Positions 1-8,970 of a DNA stretch of 64,000 bases are shown here, one piece after another. Each line of letters opens with the position of its first letter. Position 1 is the stretch's first letter. This DNA is from Nocardioides caldifontis. GTDB taxonomy: Bacteria; Actinomycetota; Actinomycetes; Propionibacteriales; Nocardioidaceae. Both the position numbers and the translations under genes were made by a program. The notes beneath the pieces are model-generated. The model saw only the letters and a program-made list of their open reading frames with translations, did no database searches and was not told the origin of the DNA. The stretch covers positions 417,210 through 481,209 of the forward strand of contig NZ_ML701737.1 of the NCBI RefSeq assembly GCF_008087345.1. The letters run 5' to 3'.

Positions 1-373
1 CGCCTCCAGTGCTCCCCCCTGGCACCCCTCCTCGAGAACAGAGGCGCGCTCGGTTCGCACCGAGCGCGCCTCCAGGCGTTCGGTTTCCCGACCTCCCAGT
101 AGTCGGAAAACCCCTGTGCTGCAGAAGTCGGGGGGTGAGCTCCTGCCGCCGTTCAGTTGTGCGGTGCCGCCCCGAGCGGCCAGTCCTCCCAGAACTGACA
201 ACCGTGGCGCTGCCAAGTGTGAACCTGGTCGCACGTTCAGGTCAAGCGACCAACACAAAGTCCCTGGTCGGACGATCTGGACAACCGTCCCACTGCGCTC
301 CACCCCGCGCAAATGTGGACCGGACCACCGGGCTAGAGTGCCCGGCGGTCGTCTGCCCTGAGGGAGGAACAGC
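1..373. other. Intergenic region with terminator hairpin and SDR leader
   Basis: No convincing gene is seen in these 373 bases. They hold a strong GC hairpin at 41-72, a loose dyad (GGTCGC ... GCGACC) near 229-253, and a second small dyad at 328-345 (CCGGGC-TAGAGT-GCCCGG) whose centre fits an actinobacterial -10 hexamer (TANNNT). An AGGGAGG ribosome binding site lies just before the ATG at 374. No good -35 box is seen at 17-18 bases from TAGAGT, so the promoter is only suggested. Confidence 0.5.
41..72. terminator. GC-rich hairpin, probable terminator
   Basis: A perfect 14-bp stem (GAGGCGCGCTCGGT with its reverse complement) closes on a 4-base TCGC loop. There is no T-tract on either side, which is common for actinobacterial terminators. 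It probably ends transcription from a gene left of the window or insulates the SDR gene. Confidence 0.6.
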
Positions 374-1132
374 ATGCAGGTCGAAGGCTCCGCTGCGATC
401 GTCACCGGAGGCGCCTCCGGGTTGGGGGCGGCCACCGCGGCCCGGCTCGCGGCGAAGGGGGCCCGGGTCTTCGTGCTCGACCTGCCTCAGGCGATCGAGA
501 GCGCCCCCGCCGTGAGCGGTGTCGACTACGTCGCGACCGACGTCACCGACCCCGAGAGCGTCCAGGCCGCGGTCGACGCCGCCTCCGCCGGCGACGCCCC
601 GCTCCGCGTGGTCGTCAACTGCGCCGGGATCGGCCCGTCCGCCCGGATCCTCAGCAAGCGGGGCGTCCACGACCTGGCGCTCTACGCGGAGGTCGTCCAG
701 GTCAACCTGATCGGCACCTTCAACGTGATGGCGCTGGCCGCCGAGCGGATCGCCCAGGCCCCCGAGCTCGAGCACGGGCAGCGGGGGGCCGTGGTGAACA
801 CCGCCTCCGTCGCGGCGTACGAGGGGCAGATCGGCCAGGTGGCGTACTCCTCCTCCAAGGGCGGCATCGTCGGGCTCAACCTGCCCGCCGCCCGCGACCT
901 GGCGCAGTACGGCATCCGCGTGAACACCATCGCCCCCGGCATCGTCGAGACCCCGATGCTTGCCACCGTCTCGGAGGAGTTCCGCGCCGGGCTGGCGGCC
1001 GGGATCCCGTTCCCGAAGCGGCTCGGCCGCCCGGAGGAGTACGCCGACCTCGCGCTGTTCCTGGTCGAGCACGACTACATCAACGGGGAGGTCGTCCGGA
1101 TGGACGGCGCCCTGCGGATGGCCCCGCGCTGA
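374..1132 (+). CDS. SDR-family oxidoreductase (3-hydroxyacyl-CoA dehydrogenase-like)
   Basis: A 252-aa classical short-chain dehydrogenase/reductase, probably NAD-dependent and cytosolic. The Rossmann glycine motif GGASGLG is at residues 12-18 and an acidic residue after beta-2 (VLDLP) favours NAD(H). The catalytic triad is S145, Y158 (YSSSK) and K162. The overall pattern, including the [13 protein letters not shown] stretch, resembles type II 3-hydroxyacyl-CoA dehydrogenases (HSD10 group), so a role in beta-oxidation of acyl-CoA is the best guess; the exact substrate cannot be read. The start is fixed by an AGGGAGG site seven bases upstream. It converges with the macrodomain gene, leaving only six bases between them. 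Confidence 0.85.
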   Translation: MQVEGSAAIVTGGASGLGAATAARLAAKGARVFVLDLPQAIESAPAVSGVDYVATDVTDPESVQAAVDAASAGDAPLRVVVNCAGIGPSARILSKRGVHDLALYAEVVQVNLIGTFNVMALAAERIAQAPELEHGQRGAVVNTASVAAYEGQIGQVAYSSSKGGIVGLNLPAARDLAQYGIRVNTIAPGIVETPMLATVSEEFRAGLAAGIPFPKRLGRPEEYADLALFLVEHDYINGEVVRMDGALRMAPR

Positions 1133-1138
1133 CCTGAC

Positions 1139-1663
1139 CTACCTCCCGAGCCGCGCCACCGCGTCGACGAGCCCCTGGTAGGCGACGTCGCCGAAACCGA
1201 CCAGCACGGCCTTCGTCACCCTCGTCGGCGTGCTGGTCAGCGTGGAGACCTGCACGTCGATGGCGTCCTCGCGCGGCCAGCCGTAGATGCCGGCCGACAC
1301 CAGCGGGAACGCCACGGTGAACGACGTCAGCGCGTGCTCCTCGATCAACGAGTCCGCGACCGCGAGCGCGTTGCGGTAGCAGGACTGCAGCAGGTGCCGG
1401 TTCCCGCCGCTGCCGTCGTAGACCGGCCCCACGACATGGATCACCCACCGCGCGGCGAGCCCGTGACCGTGCGTCCACCCGGCCTGGCCCGTCTCGAGCC
1501 CTGAGGGGAACCGCTCGACGCACTCCTCGAGGAGGGCCCGTCCCGCGGCGGCGTGGATGGCGCCGTCGACCCCGCCTCCGCCGCGCATCCGGGTGTTGGC
1601 GGCGTTCACGATCGCGTCGACGTCCAGCCTGGTGATGTCGTCCTGGACGACCTCGAGCTGCAT
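1139..1663 (-). CDS. Macrodomain protein, O-acetyl-ADP-ribose deacetylase-like
   Basis: A 174-aa stand-alone macrodomain. The signature VNAANTRMRGGGGVDGAIH (residues 19-37) forms the ADP-ribose binding loop, and PLVSAGIYGWP near residue 120 is the second conserved loop. Proteins of this YmdB type hydrolyse O-acetyl-ADP-ribose or remove ADP-ribose from proteins in the cytosol. Length is normal for the family. It lies 36 bases downstream of the polymerase gene on the same strand and could be the last gene of that transcript, although no functional link to glycan synthesis is apparent. Confidence 0.88.
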   Translation of the reverse strand: MQLEVVQDDITRLDVDAIVNAANTRMRGGGGVDGAIHAAAGRALLEECVERFPSGLETGQAGWTHGHGLAARWVIHVVGPVYDGSGGNRHLLQSCYRNALAVADSLIEEHALTSFTVAFPLVSAGIYGWPREDAIDVQVSTLTSTPTRVTKAVLVGFGDVAYQGLVDAVARLGR

Positions 1664-1699
1664 GGGGCCTCCGGACCTGAGCGAGGTCGCCGGCGGGCC

Positions 1700-3028
1700 T
1701 CAGGTCGGGGTGCGGGGCGTCATAGGCTGCGGCGCCTCGATCCTGGTGCTCCCGCCGCGCGCAGTCCGTTCCTCCGCGAGGAGGTTGCCGTAGAGGGTAA
1801 TCAGGAGCAGCACCATCCAGAAGATCTTGAACTCCATGCTGGACAGGAAGATCAGCGCGAACGCCAGCCCGAGCAGGGACGCAGCAGCCGCGCCCCGGTG
1901 TTCAGCGGGCAGCCGCAGCGCCTCGCGCAGCCCGAGCAGCAGCCCTCCGGTGAACAGCAGCGTGCCAACGACGCCCGTCTCGACGAGTGTCAGCAGCCAC
2001 AGGTTGTGCGGCTGGTAGGACCCCTCGTCGCCGGTGAGCACCCGCGCGCCCGGCACGCTCGCCTGCTGGTCGGCGTACACCTCGGGGAAGGTGCCCCACC
2101 CCGAGCCGATGATGCACATCTCCGGGCAGGCCGACAGCCCGACCTCCCAGATGTCGCTGCGCCCCGAGGACGACGTCGCGCTGTCGAAGCTTCGCTCCGT
2201 CAGCCCCAGCGGCTCGAAGACCCAGATCGCCCCGGCTGCCACGACGCCGAGCGCGAGCGCAGCCACGAGCCGTCGTCTCGTCCCGCGCGGGCTGGTGAGG
2301 ATCAGCCCGAGCAGGACCACCGCTGCTCCGAGCGATCCCGTGCGCGACCCGGTCATGAGGATGCCGAGCAGGGCCAGGGCGGCGACGCCGAGGGAGGCCA
2401 GACGGGTGGCGCGGCGCGGCTCCACCACGGCCCGCTGGAGGGCCAGGGCCAGGGGAAGGAGCAGGGTCACGGACTGGATGTTCGGACCGAGCATGCCGTT
2501 GCCGAACCGCCCGCCCTCCTCGACACCGCCACCGGGCCTGTCGCTGAAGAACCCGCCGAGGACGACCAGCTGGTAGAGCCCGTAGCCGACGACGGCGACG
2601 CCCCCCATGAGGATGCCGTTCTCGGTGCGGCGGACGACCTCCCGGTCGACCTGGGCGCAGGCCACGAGGGCGAACACCACGACGAGGGGCCCGAGCACCA
2701 GCAGCCCCCGGACCGTCTCGGCACGGTCGACGGTCCACATGCTCGTGGCCATGGCGAGCCCCAGGAACAGCAACCAGACGGTCACCGCGGGCGGCCAGCG
2801 GGCTGCTGCCCGACGCCCGGCCAGCAGCTGGCCGGCCACCCCCACCGCGACGAGCAACCCCAGCAGGGACGAGGCGGACCCGTACCGGGACGGCCCCAAG
2901 GACAGGGCACCTCCGAACGGGATGACGGCCGCGTACAGCGGGAGCCCCACCCGCAGGGGCTGCCTCACCACCACGACACCGACGACCACTGCCACCGGCG
3001 CCAGCGCGAGGACCACCAGCCAGCTCAT
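1700..3028 (-). CDS. O-antigen ligase / Wzy-like polysaccharide polymerase
   Basis: A 442-aa polytopic membrane protein with about ten or more hydrophobic segments and a large external loop near residues 255-340 (the LTERSFDSATSSSGRSDIW stretch). The MTGSRTGSLGA motif before a membrane segment and the HNLWLLTLVETGVVG motif after the loop are typical of the O-antigen ligase/Wzy family, which polymerises or transfers lipid-linked glycans on the outer face of the membrane. I start it at the ATG at 3028, which overlaps the stop of the upstream gene by four bases (ATGA); a longer frame reads into that gene without hydrophobic sequence. The flippase at 5235-6800 is a logical partner. Confidence 0.82.
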   Translation of the reverse strand: MSWLVVLALAPVAVVVGVVVVRQPLRVGLPLYAAVIPFGGALSLGPSRYGSASSLLGLLVAVGVAGQLLAGRRAAARWPPAVTVWLLFLGLAMATSMWTVDRAETVRGLLVLGPLVVVFALVACAQVDREVVRRTENGILMGGVAVVGYGLYQLVVLGGFFSDRPGGGVEEGGRFGNGMLGPNIQSVTLLLPLALALQRAVVEPRRATRLASLGVAALALLGILMTGSRTGSLGAAVVLLGLILTSPRGTRRRLVAALALGVVAAGAIWVFEPLGLTERSFDSATSSSGRSDIWEVGLSACPEMCIIGSGWGTFPEVYADQQASVPGARVLTGDEGSYQPHNLWLLTLVETGVVGTLLFTGGLLLGLREALRLPAEHRGAAAASLLGLAFALIFLSSMEFKIFWMVLLLITLYGNLLAEERTARGGSTRIEAPQPMTPRTPT

Positions 3029-4062
3029 CTGCGCCCCCGGTTCCGACGGTCGCGGGTCGGGTCGAAGCCCGGGTCGACGACGTCCCAGTACCTCGACGTG
3101 AACGGCAGACCGCACAGCGCGTCCGCCGGGACCCTCCACAGCTGCCCGCGGCCCTCCGCCACGGTGTTCTCCAGCTTCAGAGCGGTCGTCCCGCCGGAGT
3201 CGCCGATGTAGAAGCCGTACCTCTGGAGGGCGCGGGCGATCACCAGCGCCTCCGGCGGCAGGTCCAGCGAGTCCAGGTCGACCGACGTCCTGATCCGCAA
3301 GCGCAGCCCCTGCGGCGGCACGGAGGGGTCGCTCCCCCGGTAGTCCCCGTCCGAGCCGACCATAGGGAACACGAAGTCATGGGAGACCTCGGGGCCGGCG
3401 GCGACCTTGAGCACGTGCCGGACCGCGCCCTCGCGCACCTCGTCCCACGAGACCGCGGCCACGGCGCCGTTGTTCCCGCGGTGGGACCCACGGTTGCGTG
3501 GTTCGTCCGACCGTCCGGTCTCCACGTGGAGGCCGTTGGAGTCGAGGTAGGTGACCGATGCCCCCGCCGCGCTCCAGGTGTCGGTGTCCGGGTCGTACTC
3601 GGCGCCGGTGAGCATCACCACGAACCCTGCGCGCGGGTCGAACACGGTCATGCTGCCGTCGCTGTTCGCGGCGGCGCGCGCACCCACCGGGATCCGCAGC
3701 CCATCGAGCTCCGGCAGGTCACCCGCGAAGGTGCTCCGCACGTCGTAGCGGGGGTCCTTGCGCGTCACGGTGTACATCGGCTGTCCCCACGGGCTGTCGC
3801 CCGCCCCCGCGAGGACGAGGCACCCCTGGCCGCTCTCGGGAGCGGTGCGGAGGTAGTCGAGGATCCCCTCCGCGTGCGGGTGCAGCGGCGTACGACGCGG
3901 CAGGGGCGTGTTCCACCAGGAGCCGTCGTGGAAGGGACGCGCACGGTCGTTGGGGAAGAAGGAGCCTTCCTCGTCGGCCGCGGCGTCCTCCACCGTGTCG
4001 CGAGCGGCGCGGAACCCCACGGCGAGCAGGACGAGCGCGGCGACGAGGACCGTGACCACCAC
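3025..4062 (-). CDS. Membrane-anchored protein of unknown function, paralogue of 11377-12420
   Basis: A 345-aa protein with one N-terminal hydrophobic segment (residues 2-17) and a large predicted extracytoplasmic domain. I do not recognise the family. It shares long conserved blocks with the protein at 11377-12420: SWWNTPLP near residue 48, PESGxGCLxLAGxGDSPWG near 75-95, MVGSDGxY, VPPQGLRLRI, ALVIARALQxYG, SGGxTALKLE, and LPFxxRYWDVV at the C-terminus. The many Trp/Tyr/Gly motifs suggest a rigid secreted, perhaps carbohydrate-acting fold, but this is inference. The GTG start at 4062 lacks a clear ribosome site. The gene is coupled (4-bp overlap) to the polymerase gene downstream. Confidence 0.7.
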   Translation of the reverse strand: MVVTVLVAALVLLAVGFRAARDTVEDAAADEEGSFFPNDRARPFHDGSWWNTPLPRRTPLHPHAEGILDYLRTAPESGQGCLVLAGAGDSPWGQPMYTVTRKDPRYDVRSTFAGDLPELDGLRIPVGARAAANSDGSMTVFDPRAGFVVMLTGAEYDPDTDTWSAAGASVTYLDSNGLHVETGRSDEPRNRGSHRGNNGAVAAVSWDEVREGAVRHVLKVAAGPEVSHDFVFPMVGSDGDYRGSDPSVPPQGLRLRIRTSVDLDSLDLPPEALVIARALQRYGFYIGDSGGTTALKLENTVAEGRGQLWRVPADALCGLPFTSRYWDVVDPGFDPTRDRRNRGRR

Positions 4063-4222
4063 GGCCGCCGCACGTCCCCATCGACTCCGACTGATCGCCC
4101 TGCCCCCACGCTGCGACGGCGTGTCCAGGGTCCCGAGACGACTCCGCCACCGCTCTCGCGTCCACGATAGGCCGACCGCGTGCCCTGGTCACCGGACGGC
4201 ACGGCATGGTCTGGCCCTGCGG

Positions 4223-4251
4223 TTGCGGAGGTCGTGGACGCGGCGTATAAC
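4223..4251 (+). promoter_or_regulatory. Probable sigma-70-type promoter for the sulfotransferase gene
   Basis: TTGCGG (4223-4228), a 17-base spacer and TATAAC (4246-4251) match a housekeeping promoter. It sits 47 bases before the ATG at 4299, which is preceded by a GGGGGAGG ribosome binding site. Confidence 0.5.
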
Positions 4252-4298
4252 GGCCCCACCATTGGCTCGAGGGTCTTCGATCGGGGGGAGGCCGGACA

Positions 4299-5228
4299 AT
4301 GTCCGAGGGGCGGCTGCCGAACCTGCTGGTGATCGGCGTGCCGAAGGCGGGCACCGGCTCGCTCTACGGCTACCTCTCCCAGCACCCTGACATTTGTGCC
4401 TCTGACGAGAAAGAAGTGGGCTACTTCAACTACTTCAACCCCGCCCGGAACCAAGGTCCTCCCCCACCGCTGTCCGACTACCGCAGGCACTTCGCGCACT
4501 GCACCGGCGCGCGCTACGCATTCGAGGCGACCCCGACGTACTCCTACGGCGGCAGGCCGGTCATCGACGCCATCGCTGCGACGCTGGACCGTCCGCGGAT
4601 CGTGTTGTCCCTGCGCAACCCGGTCGACCGCCTGTGGTCCGCCTACACCTTCCAGCGCGAGCTGGGGAACATGACCCGGTACCCCCGGTTCGAGGACTAC
4701 CTGGAGGCCTGCGAGCGGCGAAGCCCCGACGGAAGCGACCTCGTGCCCCGCGACCACCTGCACGGCCTCTACATCGGGCACTACGCGAACTACGTGCCGC
4801 ACTGGCTCGACGCCTTCGGCTCCGACCTGCACGTCATCTTCGCGGAGCGGTTCCGAAGCGACCCGCACGCCGTCGTCGCCGGGATCTGCCGCTGGCTGGG
4901 CATCGACGACGCGGTCGTGCGACGGCTCGACCTCCAGCCCCGCAACACGACCCAGCACCCGAGGAGCACTCGTGCTGCCCACCTCGCCTACTCCGTGAAG
5001 CGGGCCGCGGAGCGCCGTGGGTTGCTGCCGCCAAGGCTCAAGTCGTCGCTCCGGGGGGTGTACCAGAAGGCGAACGCAGGCGCGCCTCCCGAGGCCATGA
5101 GCGACGAGGTCCGCCGCCACGTGGAGGAGCTCTACCGCTCGTCGAACGAGGTCACGGCCCAGGCCCTGCTGGCCCACGGCTACGCCGACCTGCCGACGTG
5201 GCTGCGGGTCTCGGCCGGCAGCAGCTGA
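4299..5228 (+). CDS. Sulfotransferase family protein
   Basis: A 309-aa PAPS-dependent sulfotransferase-like protein. The 5'-phosphosulfate binding loop is VIGVPKAGTGSLYGYL (residues 11-26, with Lys16), and the 3'-phosphate binding segment is LRNPVDRLWSAY (about residues 105-116), both in the expected order and spacing. Such enzymes move a sulfuryl group from PAPS to hydroxyls or amines of glycans or lipids. The length is typical. A promoter and a strong GGGGGAGG site support the start. It converges with the flippase gene with six bases between them. The acceptor is probably the glycan made by this locus (inference). Confidence 0.85.
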   Translation: MSEGRLPNLLVIGVPKAGTGSLYGYLSQHPDICASDEKEVGYFNYFNPARNQGPPPPLSDYRRHFAHCTGARYAFEATPTYSYGGRPVIDAIAATLDRPRIVLSLRNPVDRLWSAYTFQRELGNMTRYPRFEDYLEACERRSPDGSDLVPRDHLHGLYIGHYANYVPHWLDAFGSDLHVIFAERFRSDPHAVVAGICRWLGIDDAVVRRLDLQPRNTTQHPRSTRAAHLAYSVKRAAERRGLLPPRLKSSLRGVYQKANAGAPPEAMSDEVRRHVEELYRSSNEVTAQALLAHGYADLPTWLRVSAGSS

Positions 5229-5234
5229 GACCGT

Positions 5235-6800
5235 TCACCGCACGAGCCTGCCGACCAGGGGGAGCCGCTGCAGCTCCGGGAACGTGGCCGAGAGCTGGAG
5301 TGCGGGCTGGCTCCCCCACAGCACGAGGAGCGACACGACCGCGGCTGCGACCACGCTGGCGACGATGCCCGGCGCGACGAGCCACTCGAAGGCCGCGAGC
5401 AGCGCTGCTCCGCCCACGATGAGCGCGTAGCAGGTCCAACAGCTGCGGTCCACGCACGCCGTCGCGATGCTGCCGCGCAGCGCCCACTGGTTGAGCAGGT
5501 TCTGCGACGTGAGCGCGATGCAGTTGGCCGCGGCGATGCCGACCGCCCCGAGCTCCGGCGCGAGTGCGAAGCAGAGCCCGATGTTGAAGACGGCGACGAA
5601 GAGGTTCACCCCGACCAGCCACCGGATTCGGCCGCACACCTGCAACGCATAGGTGTTGAACCCCAGCACGACGTTCAGGTAATAGCCCACTGCCAGGACC
5701 GAGAGGACGGTGGCCGACCCGGCGTACCGCTCGCCGAACATCGCGACCGTCGTTGCCGGCGCAAGCGGGCCTGTGAGGGCGAAGATCGGGAACGTGAAGA
5801 CGGCGACGAAGGCCGCCGTGTTCCAGTAGGTGCTGCGCAACCCGTCCATGTCGCCACGGGTGTGCAGCCGCGCGATGATCGGCAGGAACAGGGTCGCGAA
5901 CGAGGCGGTGATGGACGTGTTGAGCCGTGCCGGGCCGAAGGCGACCCGGTAGTCCGCGACCTCGACCATCGAGTGCAGGTGCGCGAGCACCACCACGCCG
6001 CCCATCTTCAGGGAGAGCAGGCTCAGCTCTCCCGTGATGAGCGGGAACGAGAACTCGAAGACGTCCCGGAACGGGAAGACGATCTCGCGCAGCCGGAACT
6101 TGCCAAGCAGGTCGCGTTCGCGAAGCGCCGCCACGAACAGCACGACGTAGAGGCCGATCCCCGCGGCGGCCGCGAGGAGGTAACCGACGGCGAGGAACAT
6201 GACGCTGGCGTTGCTGAGTGCCAGGACGAGCACGACGACGAACCGGAGGCCGGGAGCGAGGAGGTACTTGCGGAAGAAGATGGCTGTCGGCTTGGTGAAG
6301 ACCGCGAACAGGGAGACGAAGACCTGGTCGAGCGCCTCCAGCGGCGAGAGGAAGATCAGCAGGAGGACGAGCCGCGTCCCGTCGTCGCCGTCGACCGCGG
6401 AGCCGATCAGCTCGTCGGGGAAGAGGTAGAGCGCGGCGATGAGCGGGACGCTGGTGGCGACGATCGTGCCGACGGCCAGGAGCATCGCGCCGAACATGCG
6501 AGGGTGGTCGCCCTGCTCGTCGTACGTCGCCATGAACCGGCTCAGCAGCCGCCCCTGGCCCAGGCTCAGCAGGATCCGCGCCGATCCCGCAAGGGTGATG
6601 GCGTACTCGAACGCACCGAAGTCCGACTTACTGAGCGAGCGGACCATGATGACCTGGGTCGCCAGCGCGATCACCAGCGCGAGCACGCGCCCCAGGACCA
6701 ACAGCGCGGAGCCGCGGATCTGGCGTTGCTGGGCGCCCTCGACGTGTGCGTCGCCAGCTCCAAGCCCCGGCCCCGCCGCGTCCCCACGCGCTTCACCCAT
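5235..6800 (-). CDS. Wzx-type oligosaccharide flippase (MVF/MATE-like superfamily)
   Basis: A 521-aa polytopic membrane protein with roughly 12-14 hydrophobic segments. The N-terminal pattern GSALLVLGRVLALVIALATQ followed by VMVRSLSKSDFGAFEYA-like residues is the usual first two helices of polysaccharide exporters that flip undecaprenyl-linked repeat units. I chose the ATG at 6800 because GGGAGG lies five bases before it; the frame remains open 14 codons further upstream without support. It is transcribed toward the sulfotransferase at 4299 and away from the one at 6978. It pairs logically with the Wzy-like protein at 1700-3028. Confidence 0.85.
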   Translation of the reverse strand: MGEARGDAAGPGLGAGDAHVEGAQQRQIRGSALLVLGRVLALVIALATQVIMVRSLSKSDFGAFEYAITLAGSARILLSLGQGRLLSRFMATYDEQGDHPRMFGAMLLAVGTIVATSVPLIAALYLFPDELIGSAVDGDDGTRLVLLLIFLSPLEALDQVFVSLFAVFTKPTAIFFRKYLLAPGLRFVVVLVLALSNASVMFLAVGYLLAAAAGIGLYVVLFVAALRERDLLGKFRLREIVFPFRDVFEFSFPLITGELSLLSLKMGGVVVLAHLHSMVEVADYRVAFGPARLNTSITASFATLFLPIIARLHTRGDMDGLRSTYWNTAAFVAVFTFPIFALTGPLAPATTVAMFGERYAGSATVLSVLAVGYYLNVVLGFNTYALQVCGRIRWLVGVNLFVAVFNIGLCFALAPELGAVGIAAANCIALTSQNLLNQWALRGSIATACVDRSCWTCYALIVGGAALLAAFEWLVAPGIVASVVAAAVVSLLVLWGSQPALQLSATFPELQRLPLVGRLVR

Positions 6801-6977
6801 GCACGCCTCCCCGAGATGGAGTACGCCGCACCGGAACCCCACCAGGTCCCGCGACCTGAATCCCGGGAACGCCGGTCGTCGCTCCCTTGACCTCAGCCCC
6901 CGTGACGGTCAGCCTCGAACTCTATCCGGCCCTTCCTGCGTTGAGAAGGGACCGATGACGGGCCAAGGAGTGGGGCT

Positions 6978-7853
6978 ATGTCCGACGTCAGCAGGGTTCC
7001 GAACTTCCTCTACATCGGCACCAGCAAGGCTGGTTCCACCTGGCTGTTCAACGCCCTGGCGGTGCATCCGCAGGTCGCGCTGGCGTCGGACAAGGGGCTG
7101 TACTACTTCGACCAGCACTTCGACCGCGGAGAGAGCTGGTACCTCTCCCAGTTCGCCGGGTTGCCCGATCGTCCGGCGATCGGCGAGATCTCGCACTCCT
7201 ACCTCTCCTCGCCGGAAGCTCCGAAACGCATCGCAGCGCTGAACCCGGCGGTGCGTCTGCTGGTCTGCCTGCGGGAGCCTGTCGACCGGGCGTTCTCCGA
7301 CTACCTCGACCTGGTGAAGAACGGCCAGTTCGACGGCCCGTTCGAGCAGGCGCTCGAGGCATACCCCCGGCTGCTCGATCGTGGGAGGTACGCCACCCAC
7401 CTCGGCCGCTACCTCGAGGTCTTCCCGCCCGAGCAGCTGCTGGTGCAGCTCTTCGACGACCTGCGTGCCGACGCTCAGCGGTACGCCGACGAGGTGACGC
7501 GTTTCCTGTCGCTCGATCCCATGGCCCTTCCGGCGAGTGAGCTGCGGAGCCGGATGCCCGCCGGCGTCCCTCGCAACGCGACGGCCGCGTCGGCTGCCAA
7601 GGCGGCCTCCCGGCTCGCGAAGAGGGTGGGGCTGCGGCGGTTGCGGTCGCGGGTCAAGCGCTCCGTCAGGCTGCGGAACGCGCTCTACCGCCCCTATCGC
7701 GACGACCGGCCGGTCATCGGCCCGGGGCTCGAGGCGGAGCTCCGCCAGGAGATGGCGGACGAGGTGAGCGCGCTGAAGCCCTTGCTGGGCATGGACGTGG
7801 CGCGACGCTGGGGTTACGGCACTCGCGAGGCGGACCAGCCCACCGGCGTGTGA
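6978..7853 (+). CDS. Sulfotransferase family protein
   Basis: A 291-aa sulfotransferase-like protein. The donor loop YIGTSKAGSTWLFNAL (residues 9-24) has the KAGST form of the 5'-PSB motif and CLREPVDRAFSDYLD (about 96-110) is the 3'-PB motif. The gene is related to the one at 4299 but diverges strongly, so it probably acts on a different position or acceptor. A GGAG-rich stretch precedes the ATG. It ends four bases before the stop of the convergent kinase-like gene at 7858. Confidence 0.84.
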   Translation: MSDVSRVPNFLYIGTSKAGSTWLFNALAVHPQVALASDKGLYYFDQHFDRGESWYLSQFAGLPDRPAIGEISHSYLSSPEAPKRIAALNPAVRLLVCLREPVDRAFSDYLDLVKNGQFDGPFEQALEAYPRLLDRGRYATHLGRYLEVFPPEQLLVQLFDDLRADAQRYADEVTRFLSLDPMALPASELRSRMPAGVPRNATAASAAKAASRLAKRVGLRRLRSRVKRSVRLRNALYRPYRDDRPVIGPGLEAELRQEMADEVSALKPLLGMDVARRWGYGTREADQPTGV

Positions 7854-7857
7854 CCAG

Positions 7858-8970
7858 TCAGTCCTCGGCGGCCTGGAGCAGCCGGTCGACCTCGCCCCGC
7901 AGATGGGACGACGCGAGCCGGAGCGGCCCCCTGCGCAGCCGCCCGAGGCCCGTGCGGGAGGACGCCACGAGGGCCGTCCACTTGTCGATCAGGATGAGCA
8001 GCCCGTAGGCGCGGAGCTGCTCGCGCGCGGGATCGCCGTCAGGCGCATAGCCACGGATGACGGCGGTCTCGATCGCCTCGAGGTGGCCCGACGGGTGGGC
8101 CAGCCCGTGGCTGTGCAGCGCGAGCCCCGAGAGCCGGAGCCCGACGAGGAAGCGGCAGAGGTCCTCGTGCCGCGGCACCGCCCAGCGGAACAGTGGGTCG
8201 AACACCGCGACGCGACCGTCGTCCAGCGCGAAGACGTTGCGCGGCGCGAAGTCCCCGTGGCCGACGGCGAGCTCGAGCGTCGCAGGCAGGGCAAGCGCCA
8301 CGAACCGGGAGGCACGCGCGACCACGTCTCCGACCGCCCGGGTGCCGAGGTGCTGGTCGAGGAAGCCGCCGCACGCCTCGAGGTGGGCCAGCACCGCCTC
8401 CCGGGTCTGCTGCCGTGCTGGGAGACCGTCCGGAGGGACCGCCCGCTGGTGCAGCGCCAGCCAGCCACCGACGGCCGACCAGACCTCCATGGCGGTCGGC
8501 TCCGTGGCCCGACGGTGGGCGAGGCGGTGGACCCGGCTCTCCCGGACCAGGCGGTCGCGCAGGGTGTCAGCCTCGACGTACTCCATCAGGACGGTCCGGT
8601 GCTCAGGGAGGTGGGCGACCGGCCGAACCGCCGCGAAGCGGTCGTCGCCGCTGACCTGCTCGGCGATGAGGCACAGGCCGTCGTGCTCGAGGGCGCTCAG
8701 CTCGGCCGCCGACAGCACGCCCGTGGCGAGCGTCGGCCGGCCGGCAGGCTGGGGCGCGGCGTCGCGACGGACCTTGGCGAGCAGCTGGGGGACCGCCGCG
8801 TCACCGACCGTCACCGTGAGCATCCGGCACCGCGGCCGATCACTGAGCTCCCTCAGCCGCACCTCGGAGCCGCCGGCGAGCCCGGGTAGCCACTCGTCGC
8901 GGTGCTCGACGACGATCTCGCGGATGGCCCGGTGCAGGACCGGGTCACCGCGACGCCGTTGCCCCGCCAT
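7858..8970 (-). CDS. Aminoglycoside-phosphotransferase (APH)-like kinase-fold protein
   Basis: A 370-aa protein with a kinase-like C-terminal half. VGHGDFAPRNVFAL (about residue 235) carries the Brenner-type HxDxxxxN catalytic loop, and VAVFDPLFRWA follows as the metal-binding DxD/DFG equivalent. The N-terminal half includes ILMEYVEADTL-like hinge residues. These proteins phosphorylate small molecules such as sugars, choline or antibiotics; in a glycan locus a sugar or lipid-linked substrate is likely but unproven. I start it at the ATG at 8970, which overlaps the end of the upstream sulfotransferase gene by 26 bases, so both should be co-transcribed. Confidence 0.75.
   Translation of the reverse strand: MAGQRRRGDPVLHRAIREIVVEHRDEWLPGLAGGSEVRLRELSDRPRCRMLTVTVGDAAVPQLLAKVRRDAAPQPAGRPTLATGVLSAAELSALEHDGLCLIAEQVSGDDRFAAVRPVAHLPEHRTVLMEYVEADTLRDRLVRESRVHRLAHRRATEPTAMEVWSAVGGWLALHQRAVPPDGLPARQQTREAVLAHLEACGGFLDQHLGTRAVGDVVARASRFVALALPATLELAVGHGDFAPRNVFALDDGRVAVFDPLFRWAVPRHEDLCRFLVGLRLSGLALHSHGLAHPSGHLEAIETAVIRGYAPDGDPAREQLRAYGLLILIDKWTALVASSRTGLGRLRRGPLRLASSHLRGEVDRLLQAAED

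Noticed and set aside
1553-3211. Long plus-strand frame opposite the Wzy-like gene
   Set aside because: Its product is a low-complexity Arg/Gly/Pro/Gln-rich string with no domain, while the opposite strand encodes a clear membrane protein. It is a GC-skew shadow.
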